Source: G963665495 sp963677785 | GTDB lineage: Bacteria > Desulfobacterota > Desulfovibrionia > Desulfovibrionales > Desulfovibrionaceae | Assembly (NCBI GenBank): GCA_963677785.2 | Contig: CAXXDH010000002.1 | Coordinates: 620,001-684,000, forward strand | Direction: 5' to 3' | Length of the DNA: 64,000 bases | Shown: positions 27,120-37,939 of the stretch, one piece after another | Layout: every line of letters begins with the position of its first letter | How positions within the stretch are numbered: position 1 is the stretch's first letter | Notes under the pieces: generated by a model | What the model saw: the letters and a program-made list of their open reading frames with translations, nothing else | Databases searched by the model: none | Told to the model about the DNA's origin: nothing | Position numbers and translations under genes: made by a program

Positions 27120-28763
27120 ATGCTGACCTTTGAAACATTGCAGGAAAATCTTGATTTTATTATTGCCGAGACAACAGCCCAGGTGGAGACGACCTGGAAA
27201 TATATTGACCGACCTGAAAAGGAAACGTACGCGAGCATCAGTTCGCGCGACGACTATATACGCAACCTCAGGAATTCTATTGAATCCCGGTGTTTCAAAT
27301 ACTTATCCGGGATAAAACCTGAAAAACTCAGTTCCAAGGAATTTCATACCTACCGATCCATAAGGCAGCTTGCTTCCAGTTTTCATCGTGTTTCGCACAA
27401 TTGTATCAACATGGCCAAACAAATGCGCCATTTCTCCTCGCCGGAATTCATTCATCGCTTTGACTACAAGACCCTTTTTGAAAAGGTCGTCGAGGGGTTT
27501 GCGCTGATTCCTGCCGATATGAACAACGTCACTGAAAACAGCGCCCTGACTCTGTGCCGTATGGAGCCTATTCTGGACGAACTCTACGGCGAACGCCTCA
27601 AAAACATTGCTGCGACGGTCGACCAGGGAGAGGGTTCTTTCAACGACGGTCTTACGGCGGTATTGATCGTCCGCTATCTCGAACGGATTGGTGACGAGAT
27701 GCAGCTGATCGGCGAGAGCCTGTTGTCGATTCTGATCGGCGAGCGGATCAAAATTCATGAGTACCGCCAGTTGCAGCGCAGTTTGAAGACGCTCGGATTG
27801 AGCAATATTCCCGATCGGGTAAGCTATAAGGCGATCTGGGGATCCCGTTCGGGCTGTGTGGTGGGGCGGGTGAAAAGTGAGAACAGCGTCAGCATTTTCA
27901 AGGAAGGAGACGTCAAAAAAATAAAACCGGAGATGGAACATCTCGTGCTTTGGCAAAAGCTCATGCCCGGCCTGGCGCCCAAGGTTTATAATTATACGGA
28001 GGAAGGCAATCAGGCTTCATTGCTGGCGCAATTCATGTCCGGGACGCCATTGGATGAGCTTATGCTGACTGAAAAAGATGCGGTACGCGCGGCTGCATTG
28101 GAGCGGTTGATTGAAACGGTCCGTACTGTTTGGAATGGTTCCAGGCATAATACGACTGTGCCTTCCGAGTATATGTATCAGGTCTTTTCACGCCTCAAAA
28201 AAGTCCGGCAGTTTCATCCGGATCTCGGCTGGCCTGACGGGAAAACGAAACAGTCCATCAAATTGCTGGAAAAGTGCCTGAAAATAGAGAAAAAGCATTT
28301 CATCGCACCGTTCAGCGTTTTTATTCATGGCGATTTCAATCTGAATAATATTTTCTACGACATTCATGCCGACGAAATCCATTATGTAGATTTGTATCGT
28401 TCGCGTCATGCCGATTACGTTCAGGATATTTCCGTCTTTTTGGTTTCCAACTTCCGGATTCCCATTTTTGAGCAGGAAGTGCGGCGCTGCATTCATGCTA
28501 ATATTGCGCGCATGCTGGAATTTGCTCTGAGTTTCGCTCGGGAAAATAATGATGTTACCGTACAGGCCAGGCTGGCCCTGGCCATTGCCCGATCTTTGAT
28601 CACCTCTACTCGTTTTGAATTGAAAAAAACTTTTGCGAGCATCATGTTCGACCGTGCCTACCGGTTGCTGGCGCAACTCGCCGCATTTGATGGAACCGAG
28701 TGGGAGCACTATCAACTGCCTTCCGATGTCCTGCAATATCTGCCTGCGGAAGATCATGACTGA
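27120..28763 (+). CDS. PhoU-like/aminoglycoside-phosphotransferase-fold fusion kinase
   Basis: 547 residues, with GGGGAAAGG before the ATG. Residues of about 1-220 are helical with PhoU-like repeats (TYRSIRQLASSFHRVSHNC; VLIVRYLERIGDEMQLIGES is the PhoU E/D-rich helix). Residues of about 225-530 are an APH/choline-kinase-like fold: a short glycine strand (RSGCVVGRVKSE), the catalytic FIHGDFNLNNIF and the metal-binding IHYVDLYRSRHADYVQDI. Both HGDxxxxN and the following Asp are intact, so phosphotransfer is plausible. Substrate unknown. A phosphate sensor fused to a kinase is unusual; it may act on a sugar or another small molecule. Confidence 0.78.
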   Translation: MLTFETLQENLDFIIAETTAQVETTWKYIDRPEKETYASISSRDDYIRNLRNSIESRCFKYLSGIKPEKLSSKEFHTYRSIRQLASSFHRVSHNCINMAKQMRHFSSPEFIHRFDYKTLFEKVVEGFALIPADMNNVTENSALTLCRMEPILDELYGERLKNIAATVDQGEGSFNDGLTAVLIVRYLERIGDEMQLIGESLLSILIGERIKIHEYRQLQRSLKTLGLSNIPDRVSYKAIWGSRSGCVVGRVKSENSVSIFKEGDVKKIKPEMEHLVLWQKLMPGLAPKVYNYTEEGNQASLLAQFMSGTPLDELMLTEKDAVRAAALERLIETVRTVWNGSRHNTTVPSEYMYQVFSRLKKVRQFHPDLGWPDGKTKQSIKLLEKCLKIEKKHFIAPFSVFIHGDFNLNNIFYDIHADEIHYVDLYRSRHADYVQDISVFLVSNFRIPIFEQEVRRCIHANIARMLEFALSFARENNDVTVQARLALAIARSLITSTRFELKKTFASIMFDRAYRLLAQLAAFDGTEWEHYQLPSDVLQYLPAEDHD

Positions 28764-29017
28764 ATCCCGCAAAGATGACCGGCTGGTTCCGGTTTTCTGT
28801 TTCATGGCAGTGCCCCGGCCTCTCATGGCGTGAATGCCTGTTCTTTCACTGTTATTGCGTGGATTGTTCCTGTATTTGTTTAGTACCTTGAATTTTTTGG
28901 GCGCATTCTTTATGGAAATCGTCAGCAATATTATTTATGGGCGGTACCTCGGCAATGAATACGTTTTTCGGCCACGGAACTGCCAACACCGATTACGATC
29001 ATCTAGAGGAGAGCAGC

Positions 29018-30370
29018 ATGGAATACCGGATTAATTTGCCAGAAAAGGACATGCCCCAAAAATGGTACAACCCGCTTCCTGATTTGCCCACACCGCTGTC
29101 ACCGCCGTTGAATCCTGCGACGCACGAACCCCTGACGCCGGAGATGCTTTCCGCAATTTTTCCCATGTCTTTGATTGAGCAGGAGATGTCTCCTGAACGC
29201 TGGATACCGATTCCTGAGCCCGTTCTGGACATTTACCGCATTTGGAGGCCCACACCTCTGGTCAGGGCCTATCGTCTTGAACAGGCAATCGGAACCAAAG
29301 CGAAAATATACTACAAGAATGAATCCGTTTCGCCCGCAGGTTCGCACAAGCCCAATACGGCCGTACCTCAGGCCTACTACAACAAACAGGCTGGCATAAC
29401 GCGTCTGGCCACGGAAACCGGCGCCGGGCAGTGGGGAACGGCCCTTTCCTTTGCCACCCAAATGCTCGGCCTGGCCTGTACCGTGTACATGGTGAAGATC
29501 AGCTTCGAACAGAAGCCTTATCGGGGTATTTTGATTCGCAGTTATGGAGGAGAAATTTTTGCTTCCCCCTCGGAGCAGACCGAATCCGGACGCGCGGCCC
29601 TGGCGGAAGATCCGGACAATCCGGGGAGCCTCGGACTGGCTATTTCCGAGGCAGTGGAAGACGCGGTCAACCATCCGGACACCAACTATGCCCTGGGCAG
29701 CGTTTTGAACCACGTCATTGTCCACCAGACCATCACCGGGCTGGAGACCAAGGAGCAGCTTGCCTCCATTGGGGAAAAGCCCGACGTGCTGATTGGTTGT
29801 GTGGGCGGCGGCAGTAATTTCGGCGGTTTTGTTTCTCCGTTTTTGCCGGAAAAATTAAGCGGTGAGAAAATTCGTTTCCTCGGTGCCGAACCTCAGGCTT
29901 GCCCGACCTTGACCAGAGGAGAATTTCGTTATGATTACGGTGACGTGGCCTGTTTGACGCCTTTGATGAAAATGCACACCCTGGGGCATGCCTTCAAACC
30001 GGCTCCCATCCACGCGGGCGGTTTACGTTATCATGGTGATTCGCCCATTGTCTGCAACATGGTCAAAGAAGGACTGGTTGAGGCCAAGGCCTACTATCAG
30101 AAGGATGTGTTTGAAGCCGCCAGGACTTTTATGTTCAGTGAAGGATTTCTGCCGGCTCCGGAAACATCCCATGCCATCAAGGCCGCCATTGACGAGGCCA
30201 AAGATGCCGAGCCCGGTAAAGTGATCTGCTTTCTGTATTCGGGCCATGGCATGCTGGATCTGGCATCCTATGAAGCTTTTTTGCAGGGAAAACTGACTAA
30301 TTATGCATTTTCAGATGAAGAAATAAAAAAATCTTTGGCAACTTTGCCGAAGATTGATGACCCGGCATAA
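29018..30370 (+). CDS. trpB2: Tryptophan synthase beta chain, TrpB2 type
   Basis: 450 residues from the ATG at 29018 (AGAGGAG upstream); earlier in-frame starts lack a site. The long N-terminus and the active-site motif SPAGSHKPNTAVPQAYYN, with the PLP lysine, mark the TrpB2 subgroup. CVGGGSNFGGF is the phosphate-binding loop. TrpB2 condenses indole with serine (EC 4.2.1.20), often without TrpA, and none is nearby. It would salvage free indole or back up the main trp operon. Monocistronic by spacing. Confidence 0.93.
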   Translation: MEYRINLPEKDMPQKWYNPLPDLPTPLSPPLNPATHEPLTPEMLSAIFPMSLIEQEMSPERWIPIPEPVLDIYRIWRPTPLVRAYRLEQAIGTKAKIYYKNESVSPAGSHKPNTAVPQAYYNKQAGITRLATETGAGQWGTALSFATQMLGLACTVYMVKISFEQKPYRGILIRSYGGEIFASPSEQTESGRAALAEDPDNPGSLGLAISEAVEDAVNHPDTNYALGSVLNHVIVHQTITGLETKEQLASIGEKPDVLIGCVGGGSNFGGFVSPFLPEKLSGEKIRFLGAEPQACPTLTRGEFRYDYGDVACLTPLMKMHTLGHAFKPAPIHAGGLRYHGDSPIVCNMVKEGLVEAKAYYQKDVFEAARTFMFSEGFLPAPETSHAIKAAIDEAKDAEPGKVICFLYSGHGMLDLASYEAFLQGKLTNYAFSDEEIKKSLATLPKIDDPA

Positions 30371-30466
30371 GAGTCTTTCTTTTTTTGCGCATAGGTCGTA
30401 TACTAAAGATGCGAAAGGACTGTTTCGATTGCTGGAAATATGCGACTGCAGAGGATGAGTGGAGCG

Positions 30467-31585
30467 ATGAAAAAGGGATATCAACAGATCTGCGTTTTTT
30501 CGGACAATGAACCGCTTTGCCAGATGCTGGACAAGGCAGGTGTTCCGCCGGATCCGAAATGGCGGACACTCATCCTCTATATGCGTGGCCTGGAGCACAA
30601 TGAATTTCTCACGGAGCAGCAAAAAGTCCGTATCCAGGCGTTGGTAGTCAACACATTGAAGGAAAAGGATTATTCCGACGCCAAGTACAGCGAACTCTTG
30701 TCCAGCGAAAAGGAGATCCTGGACGCTCCCTGCAACCGCAAGCTCGAAGCGGCTTTGGCGGAGACTGCAGCCATGGTGGGGGATTTCAAGGTCATGCTGC
30801 AACATCATAAAGGGGATGTGGAACGTCTGGGCAACAAAACCGCGACGGTCATAGAAAAAGGCGGCGATACGGATTCGCTCATTGCGCAAATCAAAGAAGC
30901 GTTCACCGAAGTCGTGAGTATGATGCAGCGTGATGCCGAAACGCTGACCCAGTTGAGCAAAACGGACGGACTCACCGGGCTGAACAACCGCCGGGCGTTT
31001 GATGAACATCTTGAGGACGCCATTGAGCAATGGAAAGAGCGGGACGGCAATCTTTCCCTGTTAATGATGGACATTGACCATTTTAAGAAGTTCAACGACA
31101 GCTACGGCCATCGCATCGGGGATCAGGCTCTGGCGACAGTGGCCAAAATCCTGCGCACCTACGGAAACGAACTGCAGGAAAGAGACGATACGCACGTCAA
31201 TTTTTTCCCCGCACGGTACGGGGGCGAGGAGTTTACTGTGGTCCTGCGTGGTGCCACTGAAACTTCGGCCATGTGCATAGGAGAAGAAATCAGGCGGCGG
31301 GTGATGCGGTACAATTTTCTCATTAGGGGGGTTGATGGAGACGTCATCAAGCGCGGCATTCATATCACCCTGAGCGTGGGGGTTTCTCAAATAGATCCGG
31401 AGTGGAAGGGGGCTCTTGCCGAAAATCTGATAGAATTTGCAGACAAGGCTTTGTACAAGGCCAAGGCTGCCGGAAGAAACCTCGTGCTGAGCAATTCAGG
31501 AATGGCTTTGGAAGACGCTTTGGAGCAATGCGGCCACCTGACAACGTCTGAAGAAGTGGAAGGCGGACCGGTTCCAGCCCGTTAG
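30467..31585 (+). CDS. Diguanylate cyclase (GGDEF domain)
   Basis: 372 residues from ATG 30467, with GGAG upstream; ATG 30440 is an alternative. Residues of about 1-155 are a cytoplasmic helical sensor region with no membrane helix. The GGDEF domain follows (KTDGLTGLNNRRAFDEHL; LLMMDIDHFKKFNDSYGH; FPARYGGEEFTVVLRG; LYKAKAAGRN). The active-site GGEEF is intact, so cyclic-di-GMP synthesis is expected. No RxxD inhibitory site precedes it, so product inhibition through that site is unlikely. The input signal is unknown. Confidence 0.92.
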   Translation: MKKGYQQICVFSDNEPLCQMLDKAGVPPDPKWRTLILYMRGLEHNEFLTEQQKVRIQALVVNTLKEKDYSDAKYSELLSSEKEILDAPCNRKLEAALAETAAMVGDFKVMLQHHKGDVERLGNKTATVIEKGGDTDSLIAQIKEAFTEVVSMMQRDAETLTQLSKTDGLTGLNNRRAFDEHLEDAIEQWKERDGNLSLLMMDIDHFKKFNDSYGHRIGDQALATVAKILRTYGNELQERDDTHVNFFPARYGGEEFTVVLRGATETSAMCIGEEIRRRVMRYNFLIRGVDGDVIKRGIHITLSVGVSQIDPEWKGALAENLIEFADKALYKAKAAGRNLVLSNSGMALEDALEQCGHLTTSEEVEGGPVPAR

Positions 31586-31685
31586 AGCACCTTAACCTTG
31601 AAAAGGTTTAGATGCTCTTGTGCATTTATCTGAAATAATGGAACATTATTTCAGATGTTAGCCTTGTTTCAAGGCGAAAATGCAC
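31584..31685. repeat. Multi-hairpin intergenic element
   Basis: About 100 bases fold into four stems: AGAGCA/TGCTCT (31584-31589 and 31613-31618) enclosing AACCTT/AAGGTT, then an outer GTGCATTT/AAATGCAC (31620-31627 and 31678-31685). The outer stem encloses ATCTGAAATAATG/CATTATTTCAGAT (13 bp, 31628-31656) and GCCTTG/CAAGGC (31661-31675). It fills the space between convergent genes and overlaps the stop codon of the GGDEF gene. It may be a MITE/REP-type repeat or a bidirectional terminator; there is no clear T tract. Confidence 0.65.
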
Positions 31686-31729
31686 TAGTCCTGAAAAACA
31701 GTCCGCCTGACGTCTTTGTTCAAGCAGTA

Positions 31730-33342
<1,613 letters not shown>

Positions 33343-33346
<4 letters not shown>

Positions 33347-34584
33347 GGGGTACATTCCTTCCCTTTGTTTTTCCCGAGGTCAAAGGCGTCGTGCAGCGTA
33401 CGTACTGCCAGTTCCGTATATTTATCATCAATCAGGCAGGTAATCTTGATCTCCGACGTGCTGATCATTAAAATATTGATGTTTTCATCCCGCAAGGCTT
33501 GAAAAGTCTTGGAGGCGACGCCCGAGTGGTTGCGCATGCCCACGCCGATGACGGAGACTTTGGAAACATTGGTGTCGTACTGTAATTCCAAGGCGCCAAT
33601 TTCATTGCGCACTTCTTCGAGTATTTCCAGCGTACGTTCCAGATCGACCCGGCTGATGGTGAAGGTCATATCCGTAACATGATCCGTGCTGGTGTTCTGG
33701 ATAATCATGTCCACCAGAATGCCGGAAGCGGCCATGGGGCTGAAAATAGAGGCCGCTATGCCGGGGCGGTCGGCGACACTGCGAAGAGTTACACGGCACT
33801 GATCTTTATCATAGGCAATACCCGAGACTAAAACCGCTTCCATCATGTTGGGATCCTCCATGCAAACGATAGTTCCGGGCGCATCGCTGAAAGTGGAGCG
33901 TACGTGCACCGGTACATTGTATTTTTTAGCAAATTCAACGGAACGAATCTGGAGCACTTTTGCTCCCATACTGGCCATTTCGAGCATTTCATCATAGGCG
34001 ATGCGGTCGATTTTCTGGGCATGAGAACAGATATTGGGGTCGGTGGTAAATACGCCCTCGACGTCAGTGAAAATGTCGCACCGTTCAGCTTTCAGCGCCG
34101 CAGCCAGAGCCACCGCAGAAGTGTCCGATCCGCCCCGGCCCAGTGTGGTGACCCGTTGGCCTTCATCGCAGCCCTGGAATCCGGCAGCCACCAGAACATC
34201 ATAGTCCTCCAGCATGGCCAGGAGTTTTTCGTCGTCAATGCTCAAAATTCGTGCGCTGCAGTGGGCGCAATTGGTAAGCATGGGGATCTGGAATCCCAGC
34301 AGTGAGCGGGAATTGATTCCCGCGTCTTTCAGCAGCATGGAGAACAGAGCAACGGAAACCTGTTCTCCGGTGGAAATGAGCACGTCCATTTCCGAAGAAT
34401 CCGGGTGCGAAGACCATTCTTTCCCGAGAGAGATGAGCCGGTTGGTTTCTCCGGACATGGCCGAGAGCACGACCACGACTTTGAACCCCTGGTTCAGGGC
34501 TCGTTGAACCTTTTCCTTAACCTGCTTCATGCATTCCAGGTTTCGTACGGAGGTTCCTCCAAATTTTTGTACAAGCACGCGCAT
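33343..34584 (-). CDS. lysC: Aspartate kinase, monofunctional
   Basis: 413 residues from the ATG at 34584; the open frame extends upstream through tsaE, but the kinase begins at MRVLVQKFGGTSV. KFGGTSV is the ATP/aspartate signature. VAAGFQGCDEGQRVTTLGRG and DTSAVALAAAL belong to the kinase core. Two ACT domains follow (residues of about 265-400), where lysine or threonine normally inhibit. It catalyses the first step to Lys, Thr and Met. The start is about 47 bases after tsaE. Confidence 0.95.
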
Positions 34585-34631
34585 AATTGCATCCCTTCTC
34601 ATAAAAACGTTTGGTGGTGTGAGCGTTTGGT

Positions 34632-35129
34632 TCAGGCAGCGGTAATGAAAGACTGCGCAATGTGGGAGAGAGCGGTCAGGTACGTCTTTCCGTTGTTGCC
34701 CGTGGCAGAGAGAATAATCTCTCGTCCGGTGCCGGCAATGGTGATTGTCAGGTGGACGGCGTCTTCCGGTTGAAACGAGTCGTCGAGGTACTGGCTCCAT
34801 TCAATAAGGAAAAGCCGGTTGCCCTCTGCAAGGAGCTCCAGCAAGGAATCGTCAAGAGGAGCGCCTTCGCAGCGATAGAGGTCCACATGGGCGGTTTCCG
34901 GCTGGGTGGGGTAGAGGTTCACCAGATTGAAGCTCGGGCTCGCCACCTCGGCATCATGGCCGCCGGGCAGGGCTTCGACCAGCCCGCGTACCAGGGTGGT
35001 TTTCCCCGCTCCCAGCATGCCTTCCATCAAGATGCATTGGAACGGAGCCTCTTTCGGCAAAGCGGCAGCCAGCACCCTGCCAAAGGCCAGGGTTTGCTCC
35101 GCATCGGCAAGAAAGAAACGACAACTCAT
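34632..35129 (-). CDS. tsaE: tRNA threonylcarbamoyladenosine biosynthesis ATPase TsaE
   Basis: 165 residues. Walker A GMLGAGKTTLVRGLVEAL, then VASPSFNLVNLY (family motif), HVDLYRC and LFLIEWSQYL. TsaE works with TsaB and TsaD to make t6A37 in tRNAs reading ANN codons. It lies within the acpS-to-cimA operon, 18 bases after the CBS gene. Confidence 0.93.
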   Translation of the reverse strand: MSCRFFLADAEQTLAFGRVLAAALPKEAPFQCILMEGMLGAGKTTLVRGLVEALPGGHDAEVASPSFNLVNLYPTQPETAHVDLYRCEGAPLDDSLLELLAEGNRLFLIEWSQYLDDSFQPEDAVHLTITIAGTGREIILSATGNNGKTYLTALSHIAQSFITAA

Positions 35130-35147
35130 GTTGGCAACACCCGATGT

Positions 35148-35606
35148 TCAGGACGAAGAGGAAAGCAGCGTACGCAGAATATCCTCTTTGCCGATGATTC
35201 CGACCAGTTTTCCATCGTCCACCACCGGCAGGGTATGAAATTTACCGTCGACCATCAACGTGGCTATTTCATCCAGTGGCGTGTCCGGGGCGATGGATTT
35301 GGGATCCGGAGTCATGGCTTCCGCTACCGTGGCGGCGGTAATTTTTTTCATTTCCTTTTCCATGCTTTCGCTGGCCGTCAAAGGAAATATGCCGTCCAAC
35401 AACGTGAAAAGCGAAGGCAACTGCAGTTTTTTCTGCTGAGTAATCAAGTCGCTCTGGCAAAGGATTCCAAGTAACTGCCTGTTTTCATCCACGACAGGAA
35501 GCCCATTGAATCGATGTTCAAGCATTAGGCGCGCCGCTTCGGTGATTTCGGTGTCCGGAGAGACGGTTACTACAGTTGTCGTCATCAGATCATGGGCTTG
35601 TTGCAT
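35148..35606 (-). CDS. Tandem CBS-domain protein
   Basis: 152 residues from the ATG at 35606 (GGAG upstream). Two CBS motifs (residues of about 5-60, with RFNGLPVVDENRQLLGILCQ; and 90-148, with GKFHTLPVVDDGKLVGIIGK) are joined by a linker. There is no other domain, so it probably senses an adenine nucleotide and acts through a partner. Its start overlaps the end of nnrD by 17 bases, which suggests tight coupling. The target is unknown. Confidence 0.88.
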   Translation of the reverse strand: MQQAHDLMTTTVVTVSPDTEITEAARLMLEHRFNGLPVVDENRQLLGILCQSDLITQQKKLQLPSLFTLLDGIFPLTASESMEKEMKKITAATVAEAMTPDPKSIAPDTPLDEIATLMVDGKFHTLPVVDDGKLVGIIGKEDILRTLLSSSS

Positions 35607-37197
35607 ACTTTTTCTCCTGCATTGCCAGGGGAAGTGTGTCCGCAATTTCCCTGGCTGTGTTTCCCCTACAGGGGTACGTACGTTCCAGATAGGTCCCGCT
35701 CAGGCCATGCCAATATACCCCAAGGCAGGCTGCTGGCAAGGGGGGGCATCCGCGACCGAGCAATGAGGCGATGCATCCTGCCAATACGTCGCCGGATCCT
35801 CCCACGGCAAGAGTGGGAACTGCAAGGGGCGAAAGAAATGTTCCCCCCTGAGGTTCCACCAGTACGGTAGACGCGCCTTTGAGCACTATGATCGATCCGG
35901 TTTTCCGGGCAAATGTACGGGCAGTACCGATTCTGTCGGACTGTACTGTCGGGGTGTCCGAGCCGGCCAGTGCGGCCATTTCACCCGGATGCGGTGTAAG
36001 TATGTCCGTATCCCGCAAAAAAACGGCTAGTTCGGGGTGCTTTGCTATCCAATAAAGCGCATCCGCGTCAATAACGCTGGGCGGACGCTGCATGGACAAA
36101 AGGGCTTTGAGAAACGGCAGGGCTGATTCGTCTCGGCCCATGCCCGGACCGATAACCAGGGCATTGCTGCCGGCGATGTGCGTGGCTAGCTGCGCCGGAT
36201 GATCGGAAGTCCAGCCGCAGTCTCTGAAATCCTGCCCCAGGGGAATGGTCATGATGTCCGGAAATCCTGCTTTGGCTTCTATGGCCAGAGCTCCCGGACA
36301 GGCCAGCGATACAAGACCGGAACCGGAACGCAGAGCCGCAAGCGATGAGAGCACGGGCGCACCGGTCAGTCCGGGGGAACCGCCGATGATCAGGACGCGC
36401 CCGGCGTCTCCTTTGTGCATATCCGGGTCGCATTTGGGGAAAGCATCCAGGATGCGATCCGTAATTTGCCAAGTTGAGGGAGAATACGCCGCTTTTACCC
36501 GTTTGGGAATTCCGATGGCACGGACATGAAGCCTGCCGATGCAGGATCTGGCGGAAGGCATAAGCAGCCCGATTTTCGCAGCTTCAAAAGTGACAGTGGC
36601 GTCCGCTTGAACCGCAATGGGGCCGGGCTCGCCGGACAGTCCGTTGATTCCGGAAGGAATATCAATGGACAGAATAAAACATGCTTTTTTTAATTCATTG
36701 ATTTGCTCTATCAGTTTTTTATATGTGGGGCGTAACTCCCCCTTGAAGCCCGTACCAAGCAGGCCGTCAACAATAATGTCCGGGGATTTACCCCGTGCCA
36801 GCGGCAGTTTGGCGTCCGCACCCAGCAGTTTCATTTTGACCCCGATCCGGCCGGCCAATTGCAGATGATAACGGCTGACGCCCTTGTACCGGCTTTTGGG
36901 AACCGTATGGAGGACAATCGGTTCGGCCCCTTGGTCCAGAAGATGTCTGGCAAGAGCTATGGCATCTCCTCCGTTGTTGCCGGGGCCGGCGAAGAGTACG
37001 ATGTACTTGCCGGTAACAGATCCGGTTTCTTTTGTCAGAACGGCCAGGGCCTCTCTGCTGGCGTTTTCCATCAACATCTCAATTTTCATGCCGAATTCAT
37101 TGGTGCTTCGTTCGTCCCACCGTCCCATCTCTGCTGGTGTGGGAAGGGGAGTGAACATGCCTGTTTCGGACATCATGGACAGCATAGGGGACGTCAT
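35590..37197 (-). CDS. nnr: Bifunctional NAD(P)HX epimerase/ADP-dependent dehydratase
   Basis: 535 residues from the ATG at 37197 (AGAGG upstream). Residues of about 10-215 form the YjeF_N epimerase (LFAGPGNNGGDAIALARHL, DIIVDGLLGTGFKGELR). Residues of about 230-525 form the ribokinase-like dehydratase (VLIIGGSPGLTGAPVLSSLA, ALVIGPGMGRDESALPF, LTPHPGEMAAL, LAVGGSGDVLAGCIASLLG). It repairs hydrated NADH/NADPH using ADP. It sits between acpS (12-base gap) and the overlapping CBS gene. Confidence 0.93.
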   Translation of the reverse strand: MTSPMLSMMSETGMFTPLPTPAEMGRWDERSTNEFGMKIEMLMENASREALAVLTKETGSVTGKYIVLFAGPGNNGGDAIALARHLLDQGAEPIVLHTVPKSRYKGVSRYHLQLAGRIGVKMKLLGADAKLPLARGKSPDIIVDGLLGTGFKGELRPTYKKLIEQINELKKACFILSIDIPSGINGLSGEPGPIAVQADATVTFEAAKIGLLMPSARSCIGRLHVRAIGIPKRVKAAYSPSTWQITDRILDAFPKCDPDMHKGDAGRVLIIGGSPGLTGAPVLSSLAALRSGSGLVSLACPGALAIEAKAGFPDIMTIPLGQDFRDCGWTSDHPAQLATHIAGSNALVIGPGMGRDESALPFLKALLSMQRPPSVIDADALYWIAKHPELAVFLRDTDILTPHPGEMAALAGSDTPTVQSDRIGTARTFARKTGSIIVLKGASTVLVEPQGGTFLSPLAVPTLAVGGSGDVLAGCIASLLGRGCPPLPAACLGVYWHGLSGTYLERTYPCRGNTAREIADTLPLAMQEKKYATSP

Positions 37198-37209
37198 AGA
37201 CACCTCTGC

Positions 37210-37614
37210 TTATTCCTGTGAGTGGTGAATGCTGCCTTCGAGAACGACAACGGCCGCTGCCACATCGCGGCCATGCGTGAGGCTGACATGCGTGTGCGCA
37301 ACGCCGAGTTCCCGGCATATTTCGAGAGCCGCTCCATACAAAGTCAGGAAGGGTTTTCCCGATTCGAGATTGCGCACCTCGATATCTTTGCAGGTGACTC
37401 CGTTGCTGAAGCCGGTTCCCAAGGCTTTTACAGCAGCCTCTTTGGCGGCAAAGCGCGCGGCAAGGTAATTTACCGCTGCGTTGTCGGATTTTTGCGGCAA
37501 CATTTTAAGTTCACAGGGCGTCAGGATTTTGGATGCGAACCGTACGCCGAACCGTTCCCAGGAACGCGAAATACGGTCCAGTTCCGTAACATCTATGCCA
37601 AGACCAATAATCAC
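37210..37614 (-). CDS. acpS: Holo-[acyl-carrier-protein] synthase
   Basis: 134 residues. GLGIDVTELDRISRSWERFG contains the Mg-binding Asp, and RFAAKEAAVKALGTGF is the second signature with the catalytic Glu-Lys. It moves phosphopantetheine from CoA to acyl carrier protein. It is the first gene of the operon running down to cimA. In many relatives pdxJ precedes it, but here the upstream side is a divergent spacer with ugd. Confidence 0.95.
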   Translation of the reverse strand: MIIGLGIDVTELDRISRSWERFGVRFASKILTPCELKMLPQKSDNAAVNYLAARFAAKEAAVKALGTGFSNGVTCKDIEVRNLESGKPFLTLYGAALEICRELGVAHTHVSLTHGRDVAAAVVVLEGSIHHSQE

Positions 37615-37833
37615 AAAATTCCTTGTCTTGTTTTGCCTCGAATTTTTAGCTATGGAAAGTGCACCATACGTAATAGTTTCTGAACTATCCTCGTCTCCCG
37701 GAGAAAAGTCAAGAAATTGCAGTGTATGGACGCGTGGTTGCTGATTGAGCCTGGAGCCGCTGAATTCAAACTGCTTGTTGTTTTTGTCCTATTTTATTGT
37801 AATGACGTACCTGGTGTCCTGGCTGTTTTTTGT

Positions 37834-37861
37834 TTGACGTACTTACTGCAAACGATTAAAT
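37834..37861 (+). promoter_or_regulatory. Candidate promoter for ugd
   Basis: TTGACG (37834-37839) and TTAAAT (37856-37861) are spaced by 16 bases in the 325-base divergent spacer 37615-37939. The spacer is otherwise AT-rich without a gene and must also hold the acpS promoter. Confidence 0.35.
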
Positions 37862-37939
37862 GACACCAGCTTCAGGGGTATTTAGTGCTCGTAATTAAAA
37901 AGGTTTGTCCTTCTAAATAAACGATGTAAGGGTTTTAGA

